DNA from: Endotrypanum monterogeii
Lineage: Eukaryota; Euglenozoa; Kinetoplastea; Trypanosomatida; Trypanosomatidae
Reading direction: 5' to 3'
NCBI GenBank assembly: GCA_000333855.2
Contig: CM007326.1
Span: forward strand, 38,982 to 102,981
Length of the DNA: 64,000 nucleotides
Position numbers and translations under genes: made by a program. Each line of letters starts with the position of its first letter. Position 1 is the first letter of the stretch. The notes under the pieces were generated by a model. The model saw nothing but the letters and a program-made list of their open reading frames with translations, was not told where the DNA came from and made no database searches. Below are positions 19,061-26,840 of this stretch, one piece after another.

Positions 19061-21235
19061 TCACTTGACCTTCTTCTTTGTGGAGGAGGTGCCGATGTTG
19101 CTTGTAGAGCGCAAGCCTCCTACCCTTGACTCGACAACAGCACCGTGGTTGCCATCGTTGGTGGGAGGTACGCTGCCAAGCGGGGAGCCGTCAGAGGATG
19201 CCGGCGCTATGCCAAGAGCGCGCTCCAGTGCTACAATGCGCTGCAGAATTCTTTGCTGACGTGCAGTCATCTCCTCTTCAATGCCCGAGTACACCGCCTT
19301 CACTGCATCATCACTGCTCGAGTTCTCAAAGAAGAGGTCGACGTCTGCAGCGTGCTGCAGAGCCTGCTGGCGCACCGCCTCCTGTGCAAGCTCCTCGTCA
19401 TAGGCGGCGCGATACGCAGCCGCCTCCTTGGCCTGCTCCGCACGCAGGGCCTCCATAGCTGTCAGTGGCAACGCTGTGTCAGGCCCAGCAAACGTATTAG
19501 ACGGAGCTGCAGTGGACTCCGCGGGGGAAACAGCGGATGCATCCTTGGAGGCGCGCTTCGAGCGCGAGCGTTGCCGCCGACCTGCCGACTTGCTGCCCCC
19601 AGAAGCGGAGGCCTTTAGAGGGGAATGCAGGGCCCCGACTGCACTACCACCGGTGGCATCGATGTTCGTTGCGCCATCACGAAGCGCTGGCGAGGCTGAC
19701 GCCTCGCTGACGCCCACGCCATGCGGAAACGTAGAAACGCGGGTCGCCTCTCGCAGCGGCAGCACGGACATCGGCGTGTCCACCTGCACCATAAAGCACA
19801 CAGGCTTGCGATCCAAGCGCGATGAGGTGCACGCAAGCTGCTGAGAGTGTGATGCAACATAACTGTGCAGAGAGAGGTGGGCAAGGAAGTCCTCCTTTAT
19901 AATGAACTGCAAAAAACCATCGATCTGGTCCTTTGTCAGGAAAATATTCTCCGGTGGCATGGAGGCCACGCGTGCCAGCCGCTGCTCCTCAGCCTCCATC
20001 TCTTGCTGCTGTAGCTGTTGCAGCTTGGCTTTCTCAGTGCGCGAAGTCTTTGCCGTGCTAGGGGCAGCCGCGTTCTGAGTGGCCCGGCGCGAGCCAGAGG
20101 TTATGCTTCCTGACCTCGGTGACACAGGCATCGCTCCTGTGTTTACGAGCGGCTCCCGGGGCACTTGTCGCCACGCCCATTCGTGTTCCAGCTCCCACTG
20201 AGCAAATCTCTGCAACTCCCCGAGAAGCGCCTCTTCCTGTGTCGCGTACGTCAGTGACTGGACTGGGGCGGAGAGGGCAGCAGCAGCGCCGCCGTCAGAG
20301 CCATCTGTGTCCGTATTCAGTGGGGCCGTCCCAGTGAACGACACGCTCATAGCACGCGCCTTCCTCGAAGCCTTGGAGCTGCTATCCTTGCCCTGAGACC
20401 CGGCCCCACTGCTGGTCGATCCGTGCTCCGCAGCACCGGTGCCACCACCACCGCTGCCGCCGTGGTGATGATGGGGCGGGGCAGTCTTCTGCGGATTCCC
20501 ATCAGACAAACGCAAGGCTGCGAAGCCTGACCCTGTCGGTGAGCTGGCGCCGCTGCGAACAAGCAAGCGGTACTGCCTCCACCAATCAAGCAGGTGCACT
20601 GTCTTGAGTGCGTTGAAGCCCTCTCGAGCACAGTATTGAATCATCTCAACGTGCTGGTCCACTTCGATCTGGTGGCCGAGGTGCACCCAATAATCCTCGA
20701 GCCTCAGCGCCTGAGCTACGAACACAGTCAGGTAGAAGACCCGAGCCTCCATGTCGGACATCGCGTCGGCACAGCCGCTGATGGCGCCACCCTGAACTAT
20801 TGATTGCTTGTCGGACACAGGCGAGGTACGCGCCGCTTGGGTTCGTAATGAGGAAGTTGAGGCAGACAGGCGAGGGCCAGCGAGGCTGGGCGCTGTCGTG
20901 GACACCGCTTGACGTGTCTCCCCTCCATTGCTGGCAGTGCGACTGGAGTTAACGAAAGACAAGTGGGATGTCAAGCTCGCAGCCCCGCCGTGCCCAATGC
21001 TGTCGGCTGCCCCACCCTTGAGGGAGCCACCGGCAACACCCGACGCCGTGCCCGGGCACTCTGCAACGGTGATAACCGAAAAATCTCCCGCGGCAATGGA
21101 CAAGAGGTGCCGCATAGTCTCTGTAGACTCGAGGGAAGGGTCCATGAGGCTCAGCGCGGGGGCATGAAGGTGCCCGAGAGATCCGACGCCACTCCGCACG
21201 ACGCCGAAGCTGGGGTTGCCCTTGGGGGGGCCCAT
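19061..21235 (-). CDS. Large hypothetical protein with N-terminal helical domain (724 aa)
   Basis: ATG at 21233-21235; the open frame upstream is a repeat-driven extension. Residues 1-130 and several linkers are Ser/Ala/Gly-rich. An ordered helical segment is seen around residues 145-215 (EARVFYLTVFVAQALRLEDY, then WVHLGHQIEVDQHVEMIQYC and HLLDWWRQYRLLVRSG). A second lies around residues 425-475 (FLTKDQIDGFLQFIIKEDFL, then HSYVASHSQQL). A charged coiled-coil-like stretch (about 590-705) follows, with RAEQAKEAAAYRAAYDEELA and TARQQRILQRIVALERAL. The tail is basic (TKKKVK). No enzyme motif or membrane span is visible. The design, with two helical modules and a coiled coil, would suit a cytoskeletal or flagellar scaffold, but I recognise no family. 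Coding status is certain from length and composition. Confidence 0.85.
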   Translation of the reverse strand: MGPPKGNPSFGVVRSGVGSLGHLHAPALSLMDPSLESTETMRHLLSIAAGDFSVITVAECPGTASGVAGGSLKGGAADSIGHGGAASLTSHLSFVNSSRTASNGGETRQAVSTTAPSLAGPRLSASTSSLRTQAARTSPVSDKQSIVQGGAISGCADAMSDMEARVFYLTVFVAQALRLEDYWVHLGHQIEVDQHVEMIQYCAREGFNALKTVHLLDWWRQYRLLVRSGASSPTGSGFAALRLSDGNPQKTAPPHHHHGGSGGGGTGAAEHGSTSSGAGSQGKDSSSKASRKARAMSVSFTGTAPLNTDTDGSDGGAAAALSAPVQSLTYATQEEALLGELQRFAQWELEHEWAWRQVPREPLVNTGAMPVSPRSGSITSGSRRATQNAAAPSTAKTSRTEKAKLQQLQQQEMEAEEQRLARVASMPPENIFLTKDQIDGFLQFIIKEDFLAHLSLHSYVASHSQQLACTSSRLDRKPVCFMVQVDTPMSVLPLREATRVSTFPHGVGVSEASASPALRDGATNIDATGGSAVGALHSPLKASASGGSKSAGRRQRSRSKRASKDASAVSPAESTAAPSNTFAGPDTALPLTAMEALRAEQAKEAAAYRAAYDEELAQEAVRQQALQHAADVDLFFENSSSDDAVKAVYSGIEEEMTARQQRILQRIVALERALGIAPASSDGSPLGSVPPTNDGNHGAVVESRVGGLRSTSNIGTSSTKKKVK

Positions 21236-22418
21236 TTTTTTTTTTTGGGGGGGGGGGGAGCTTGAGTGTTGGGACGTAGTGACCGAAGGATGCAGCGCGA
21301 TACTCAAGTAAAAGAAAGGTAAAAGAAGCACAAGATTATTTTTTAGAGGGGGGCTTACAGTGTCACTGCGCACGTGTTGGTGTGTGTGGCTCTACCCCCC
21401 TCGGCCAAGAGGGGAAATGCCGCGTTAGAGGGGGGATGGAGGGGGAGTGAGAACGTGTCTGCTTGTGTGCACGTGAAAACAAACCTATATGCGTAGGTTT
21501 TTTTTCTTTATTGGGGGAAGAGATAGGAGTAAGGAAAAAAGGGAAGGGATACCAGAGATATACACAGGCATATGCCCAACAGCGCACGCTCCCAATTAAA
21601 AAGGGAGGGAGGGAGGGAGGGAGGGAGGGAGGGAGGGGGGAGTCGTCCCTCCTTGTTATGCTACATCAGTTTATTTTTAATGTTTCTTTTTTTGTCACCC
21701 CGCCTTTTGACGGGGTGAAAAGGAAGAGGGTGGTGCATCAATCAACATGTAGTGAAACACAGGAAAGGAGGGCAGGCGGGAGCAGCGTGTAGACCCAGTG
21801 TCATCTACATAAAGCTGAGATGGAAACAGGAAAGAAGGGCATGGGGGTGAGTACGAAGACGATGCCAGAAATACTGTCTATCTGGGCGGCGTGCCGAGAC
21901 GAGCATTAAGTGCGTCATCAACGTGATACCATACGGCAACAGCAGCTCAAGACAATGAAAGAGGACGGGGAGAGGAGAGAATGACTAGCGCGGGGTATGG
22001 TAGCTACACCTTCCCTACACACACACACACACAATCCTTTCTGGTAAATCAAACACGCCCCATTTCACTAGGCAACTCTTCGGGTCTCTCCCCCCCCCCC
22101 GCCTCCCCCTAGTCATCTCCCCACCTTCCCCTCCTCGCCTACGGCATACACCTCAACTGAGGCCCTCACCATCGGAGACACGGGAGACAAGGCAAAGCTC
22201 TAATAAACGCGACAACCGTGAAAATAGAAAAATACTCTAATACCACAAAATAAAAAAAAGTCTAGGGACACCTGCACGGACCTTTCAGGGCATGCACACA
22301 CAGATCCACGCGACTGTGTGTGCATTTGTGTGTGTGTGTGTGTGCATTTGTGTGTGTGGGGGTGTGGGTACGCATCACCAGAAAGGAGGGAAAGCCAAAG
22401 GTGCATGAGCGTCCTCCG
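21236..22418. other. Intergenic region containing a (GGGA)n tract
   Basis: No gene in 1.2 kb. Directly upstream of the 724-residue gene's ATG is a T-then-G run (about 21236-21259), which is a C-then-A run in the sense strand. A perfect (GGGA)n block lies at 21603-21640. A (CA)n tract lies at about 22018-22033, C12 near 22089-22100, and a GT-rich stretch at about 22315-22365. Confidence 0.6.
21603..21640 (+). repeat. (GGGA)n tetranucleotide tract with quadruplex potential
   Basis: About nine perfect GGGA units on the plus strand. Four or more GGG runs separated by one base fit the G-quadruplex pattern. It lies in an intergenic region, so the transcribed strand's RNA would carry CCCT repeats. 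Confidence 0.8.
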
Positions 22419-23924
22419 TCAGCGCCGTTTGAGAATGTTGCGCATGTGATTCGCCTCCGACACAGTTGAAAACCCAAAGACCACCTGCGAGGGCCGCGTC
22501 GAGGTGCGCACAACAACAGTGAACTGGCGCTCCTCGATGAGCTCGTCCTCTTGAACAACCTTCGTTGTGAAGACATCCAGTATGTCAGCTAGTAGTACGT
22601 GGATCGTCTGACGCCCTCCCTTCGGGTTGCGTTGTGGCCACCGCAGACTCTCCTTATGAAAGTCTATCGTGACAAGACCGCTTAAGCCAGTTTTAAATGT
22701 TCCGACAAGACTCCAGAGAGGGCGAACGCAGTAACGCTGCTGGGGTACACCACCACACGCTGCGGTTGCGGTATTGGCTGCACGCACTATTGTCGCTGCT
22801 GCTGCTGCAGAGGACCTGGAGGCACCGCTGGTATACGATGCTTCTGTATAGGAAAAAAGATTCTCATCTACTGGGATAGCGCTGAGGCCTGAGAACATAC
22901 CTGGGCAAACACGCGGCGTATCATTTCTCTGCACTGCGCTCTCCCCCACAGGCTGAGTGGGAAAAAAAGAGGGCTCGGCAGCGGGTATGGGCTGCTGGAA
23001 TGGTGCCTTCCCCCGCGGGGGCGACTCGGCCCAAGAACGCGCCCGCCTGTATGAGCTCGCGGTGCTACCGATGCTGCTGTTCTTATCACTGCAGTCGCCA
23101 TCCTCGTTGCGGTGACGACGCTGATGCGCAGTGTAAGGGATTGTGGGAGGCAGACGAAGACCCGGACGCTCCTGCTGCGGTGCCGGCAGCGAGGACTTAT
23201 GCCCACCCAGAGCGGAGCAAATAGTGTTACCGTTGTTGGTGGATGCACTGCCGCCATGAAAGGGACGACGAAGGACAGAACCACCCGCCTGCTCCAACGC
23301 AGCCGTTGCACGGCGGATGGCGTCCTCGTCCTCGGCTCGCTTGCGTGACAGGGAATGTTGCCGCTGCCCTGTCGCTGAAGCATTTGCCGTGTGAGATCTA
23401 GAGTGGCTACGTGAGGTGCTGCTCTGAGGCGGCCGCAACTGCCTATTCGTGCCGCTGCCGTTGCTGAACTCTGCCTCCTCGAAGAAGTTTGGCAGCGAGC
23501 GTCGGGTCCGTGCAGGTTTGACGCGGTTCACACTGCCTCCGCCGGGAAAGGCGGCGACGGTGGGGGTGGGTGTAGGGGTGTGGAGTTCTGGTATTGGCGC
23601 GGCAGACGATGTAGTATTGTATGGGGCGCTCTTGCCTTGGCGTGATGAGGTCTCACTCGATACGTTCACCCCCATATTGGCCAGCACACCGCACTCTGAC
23701 TGGGGTGAAACATATGCGGCCTTCGAGTGATCTCCGCACGTCACTCCCTTCTCCCCTCCCTGCGGCTCCCCACAGCGGAGCCCAGAGCGCGAAAGAGGAG
23801 CTGTGCGAGGCGACAGACAACCGCTGCTGTAGACAGAGGAAGCGACGCTTACGGAGCGAGAAATGTAAACTTTCTCCGAGTTGGGTGAGATCACCTTCAC
23901 ACGGGGGCCATTCCGAGGCGCCAT
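22419..23924 (-). CDS. Hypothetical protein with C-terminal PH-like domain (501 aa)
   Basis: ATG at 23922-23924. The first ~385 residues are Ser/Thr/Pro/Arg-rich and probably disordered. The last ~105 residues are ordered: RPLWSLVGTFKTGLSGLVTI, DFHKESLRWPQRNP, a VLLADILDVFTTKV strand-turn block, RQFTVVVRTSTRPSQVVFGF, and a final helix EANHMRNILKRR. A run of beta-strands ending in one C-terminal helix, with 'S...AN.MR' near the end, is the order found in pleckstrin-homology domains. Such PH-like C-terminal domains occur in kinetoplastid cytoskeletal and kinase proteins. Function is unknown. The PH-like reading is by pattern only and could be checked by structure prediction. Confidence 0.82.
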   Translation of the reverse strand: MAPRNGPRVKVISPNSEKVYISRSVSVASSVYSSGCLSPRTAPLSRSGLRCGEPQGGEKGVTCGDHSKAAYVSPQSECGVLANMGVNVSSETSSRQGKSAPYNTTSSAAPIPELHTPTPTPTVAAFPGGGSVNRVKPARTRRSLPNFFEEAEFSNGSGTNRQLRPPQSSTSRSHSRSHTANASATGQRQHSLSRKRAEDEDAIRRATAALEQAGGSVLRRPFHGGSASTNNGNTICSALGGHKSSLPAPQQERPGLRLPPTIPYTAHQRRHRNEDGDCSDKNSSIGSTASSYRRARSWAESPPRGKAPFQQPIPAAEPSFFPTQPVGESAVQRNDTPRVCPGMFSGLSAIPVDENLFSYTEASYTSGASRSSAAAAATIVRAANTATAACGGVPQQRYCVRPLWSLVGTFKTGLSGLVTIDFHKESLRWPQRNPKGGRQTIHVLLADILDVFTTKVVQEDELIEERQFTVVVRTSTRPSQVVFGFSTVSEANHMRNILKRR

Positions 23925-23990
23925 TTTCCCCGTTGTTGTTGTTTTTTTCTTCTTTCTCTAGTGTATATGTTGGTAGAAGGAGGACGGTGG

Positions 23991-24029
<39 letters not shown>

Positions 24030-24191
24030 GTGTGGGTGTGTGTATCTATATATGTAGGGAGCAATAGCTAAGCTGCTGTTGCCCGCGCTCCCTTTTTCTC
24101 AGTCTAGAGGGGTTCCCAAGTATACGTCAATCTTTTGGATCAGTGGAGACGCAAATGAAGGTCTGTTGTACTCACTCACTAGCCCTCGTGC

Positions 24192-24234
<43 letters not shown>

Positions 24235-24992
24235 AGGAAAGGAAGAAACAAAAGGAAGGAGCACGTGGATGAGAGAGGGTAGGGAGGGGCTTTGGTGGAT
24301 GGAAACCGGAAATGAAAAGATATGAACGCAATGATGAGCAGAGCGGGAGAGAGCGACGTGAGGAACCGTCGTTGCTCGAAGGAATTGAAGTGATGCAGCC
24401 ACACGCACCTGCTCTGTCCACGACGATGTGGCTGAGGAGGAGAGAGGGAGGAGATGGTGTATGTGTTGGCGATGATCGTTTGCCTCGGGAGTCCGTGCGT
24501 TGAGGAGGAGAGAAATAGTGTACAGAAGCTAAATCACCACAGAGAGAGAGAGGAAGCGGCAAAGGCAGCTGTGTAGCGTCATGCAGTCACGTAAACAGAT
24601 AGACGCCTTCCTCCATCATACATGCCACCCCTCCCCAACTCAACCCATCTATACACCCTCACTCACTCACCTCACTCACTCACTCACTCACACATTCTTT
24701 TGGGTCGCCTTGCATTCCTGAGCGCTTTCTGCATATTACGGTATATACATGACGATGTATATATGTATCCTGTATCCATATGCGCTTCACACGATCCTTC
24801 TCTGTTGCTTCCCTCTCCTCCCTTTCTGTGTCCTCTTTTCCGGCAAGATGTGCAAGTTCAGTGGCGCTGCTACACATACCTGGTCACGCCCTACCCCCCT
24901 TCCTCACGACGAACATATGGGACACAAACGGAAGTCAAAGTGGGTCGATGGGTACGTGTGTAAGTGCGCATGTGCACGCGACAGGAGGGATA
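23925..24992. other. Intergenic region with long AT and GT microsatellites
   Basis: No gene. Holds (AT)n at about 23996-24022, (GT)n at about 24194-24233, and an (ACTC)n patch at about 24658-24690. Confidence 0.6.
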
Positions 24993-25214
24993 TCAGGTCT
25001 CTTTCGCGCCTCCAGTTAAGCTCTGCTTGATGACTTGCATAAAATCATCCGAAGCAGCGACGGGTTGCATTGGTCTCCACGTCACCTCGCCGGCAGCGTC
25101 CTTCGGCACGCCTCTGCCCACCGTGGGGTCCTCGTCGAAGTACTCGCCATCGTCCTCAAGAACAACATGGTGTTGTGGCATCTTGAGAGACGACGACGTC
25201 CGCGTGGATGACAT
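24993..25214 (-). CDS. Small acidic hypothetical protein candidate (73 aa)
   Basis: ATG at 25212-25214, directly after a (CA)n tract in the sense strand. The 73 residues look protein-like: MSSTRTSSSLKMPQHHVVLE, then DDGEYFDEDPTVGRGVP, then EVTWRPMQPVAASDD and a short amphipathic end DFMQVIKQSLTGG. The centre is acidic. No known domain is recognised. It is the first gene downstream of the tRNA pair. A longer frame through the CA repeat (His-Thr run) is not credible. Coding status is plausible, not proven. Confidence 0.5.
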   Translation of the reverse strand: MSSTRTSSSLKMPQHHVVLEDDGEYFDEDPTVGRGVPKDAAGEVTWRPMQPVAASDDFMQVIKQSLTGGAKET

Positions 25215-25216
25215 AG

Positions 25217-25262
<46 letters not shown>

Positions 25263-25660
25263 CTGTGTCTGTGCCTGGACAAAGTTCTGTGAATGAGTAT
25301 GAGCCCGTGACATCGCCAACTCGCACAAGGAAAAAAAGGGGGGGAGGTAGCGGGCAGTGCTTGAAGGAGCATCAGGGGAGAGTGAGGGAGATCAGCCATC
25401 TCACCAGGAAAGACAAAGGTCTTCCTTTTTTTTTTTGAGGGAGCGTAGCTGAAAAAAAAAAAAGAGAGCTGACCAGCCAATGTCCTGTGCGGTCGCCGAA
25501 GTCGTCGTCACGGTGCACCCCCCCCCTCCCCCTCGCAACACCACCCGCTGTCGCTGAGTCGATGTCGGCTCCTCTATGAAACGCAGAGAGGGGAGGGAGA
25601 GAAAGGGGGTGGGTGCATGAACACAGACATCAGAGGAAGGAAAAAAAGGGGCAAAAAGTA
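25215..25660. other. Spacer between tRNA-Sec and the 73-residue ORF
   Basis: No gene. (GT)n at about 25219-25259 adjoins the small ORF start. T10 at about 25427-25436 and A12 at about 25452-25463 follow. T-rich stretches on the sense strand just 3' of tRNA-Sec are described with the terminator. Confidence 0.6.
25648..25660 (-). terminator. Pol III-type T-run terminator after tRNA-Sec
   Basis: On the sense strand a T5 run begins four bases past the tRNA-Sec discriminator base (plus strand A run at 25653-25657). A second T7 run follows at about 25641-25647. T5 is enough for Pol III termination. No T4 or longer run lies between the upstream tRNA-like gene and this point. Confidence 0.65.
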
Positions 25661-25748
25661 CGCCACGAAGGCCGAATCGAACGGCTGTGAGAGCAACTCA
25701 CCTACGGGTTTGAAGCCCGCACCCAGCACCAGCTGAGCTCATCGCGGC
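25661..25748 (-). tRNA. tRNA-Sec (anticodon UCA)
   Basis: Eighty-eight bases fold as a eukaryotic selenocysteine tRNA. A 9-bp acceptor stem (GCCGCGATG with CTTCGTGGC, one U-U mismatch) plus a 4-bp T stem (GCCG/CGGC around TTCGATT) gives the 9+4 architecture peculiar to tRNA-Sec. The anticodon loop reads CTTCAAA, so the anticodon is UCA, which decodes UGA. A long variable arm (GGTGAGTTGCTCTCAC region) is present, and the discriminator is G. Internal B box GTTCGATTC is a full match; A box GAGCTCAGCTGG matches except at its first base. It is charged with Ser and converted via PSTK and SepSecS for selenoprotein synthesis. In Trypanosoma brucei, as I recall, tRNA-Sec is reported to be transcribed by Pol II, which makes the context here notable. 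Confidence 0.95.
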
Positions 25749-25789
25749 TCTGGTTCCCCCCCCACCCCTCATCTCACTGAATCAAACTA

Positions 25790-25874
25790 TGCTCGCATGG
25801 GAATTGAACCCCTGACCTGACCACGGTCAGGAGGTCATCCGCTGCGACCGCCAGACCAACTAAGCTATGGGAGC
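25790..25874 (-). tRNA. Atypical tRNA-like gene, isotype unassigned
   Basis: Eighty-four or 85 bases, 41 bp upstream of tRNA-Sec in the same direction. It has perfect Pol III boxes: A box TAGCTTAGTTGG and B box GTTCAATTC. The 5' end GCTCCCA pairs with the 3' TGCGAGC apart from one C-C mismatch. The best cloverleaf has a 5-bp anticodon stem (GGTCG/TGACC) around a 7-base loop CAGCGGA that lacks the invariant U33. A strong palindromic long variable arm (CCTGACC, GT, GGTCAGG) follows, and the T stem is weak. This is class II size, but the nominal anticodon GCG fits no class II isotype. It may be a tRNA-like element used as a promoter, a decayed tRNA, or a tRNA with an intron I failed to place. 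Confidence 0.6.
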
Positions 25875-26840
25875 ATCCACGACGGTACGTGAAGCAGCCT
25901 TGGTGCGGATGCCCTGCTGTAAGGAGGGGTGTGCGCAACCGCGTGTACAAGACGTGAAAAGAGAAAAATGCAACGACACAGGGAATGAGGAAGAAGAGGG
26001 GGAGCAGTCAACCAATGATCAGAAAAGGCAAATTGCGGTGTCTAACGCGGGCATGATCTGCAGCAGCAGGAGCAGCATCATTACACGTACCCATGCGATG
26101 CAATGCTCGAACGCGCCGAGACCGTGGCAGCGAAGGAGAGCGATGGTGACCCCCCCACCCCACCCCCACCGTACCTCCCAGAGGAGGACGCAGTGTGGGG
26201 AAAAGGGGAACAAAGAGGCCTGTACACCGAACGAAGCGTAGCACTAGCCGCAATCCGCCGGCCGCGAAGCATTTCCTTCATAATCTCACTTTTCTGGTTC
26301 TATGGTGTAGTGCACCTCGTGTGAGGTTGCAGGGAGGGGGTTGGGGGGAGAAGAGGACGGTAGAGAGGAACCACCCGTAGAACACACGACCACCACCACC
26401 ACCACCCGCCCTTACGGAGGTCAAGAAACCCCAAGTAGAGAAATAAAAACCCGCGCAATTGAATCATGCGTGAATGCACCTGCACCCACCCGCACACCAT
26501 CTAATCTATGCTGCCTGTTAATGAAACCAGATAGAAGGAAAAAAAAAAAAATGTGGACATCTGATGATCAATCTATGTAGTGCCGCCTCAGAGAAGCAGA
26601 AGCCAAGTCATGTTGTGGGGGCGGGAGGGAGGGAAAAATCGTCTCCTTTCTGTACCACACTCTCCCGCAGAAGCGGGGGGGCAAAGCGATTCGTACAGAA
26701 GCGCACACACGTATGTGGTTGGCCACACACGAAATCAGAGAAGCGCATCATCTCTATGCACATTTCTCTCAGACACGGCAGCCCGCACGCCTGGAAGCCA
26801 ACACCCACCCCAATCCCCTCCCCTCCCCTCCCCTCCCCCC
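25875..26840. other. Intergenic region upstream of the tRNA locus
   Basis: No gene or recognised snRNA in about 1 kb. A (CCA)n patch lies at about 26389-26407, an A13 run at about 26539-26551, and a CCCCT-type repeat at 26815-26835 next to the FHA gene stop. Frames here are short and biased. Confidence 0.55.

Noticed and set aside
25215..25328. N-terminal extension of the 73-residue ORF through the GT/CA tract
   Set aside because: It would encode a long His-Thr repeat from a microsatellite; the ATG at 25212-25214 follows it.
25875..26840. snRNA or 7SL gene paired with the tRNA-like element
   Set aside because: No U6, U2, U4 or 7SL-like sequence was recognised on either strand, although divergent snRNA-tRNA pairs are common in trypanosomatids.
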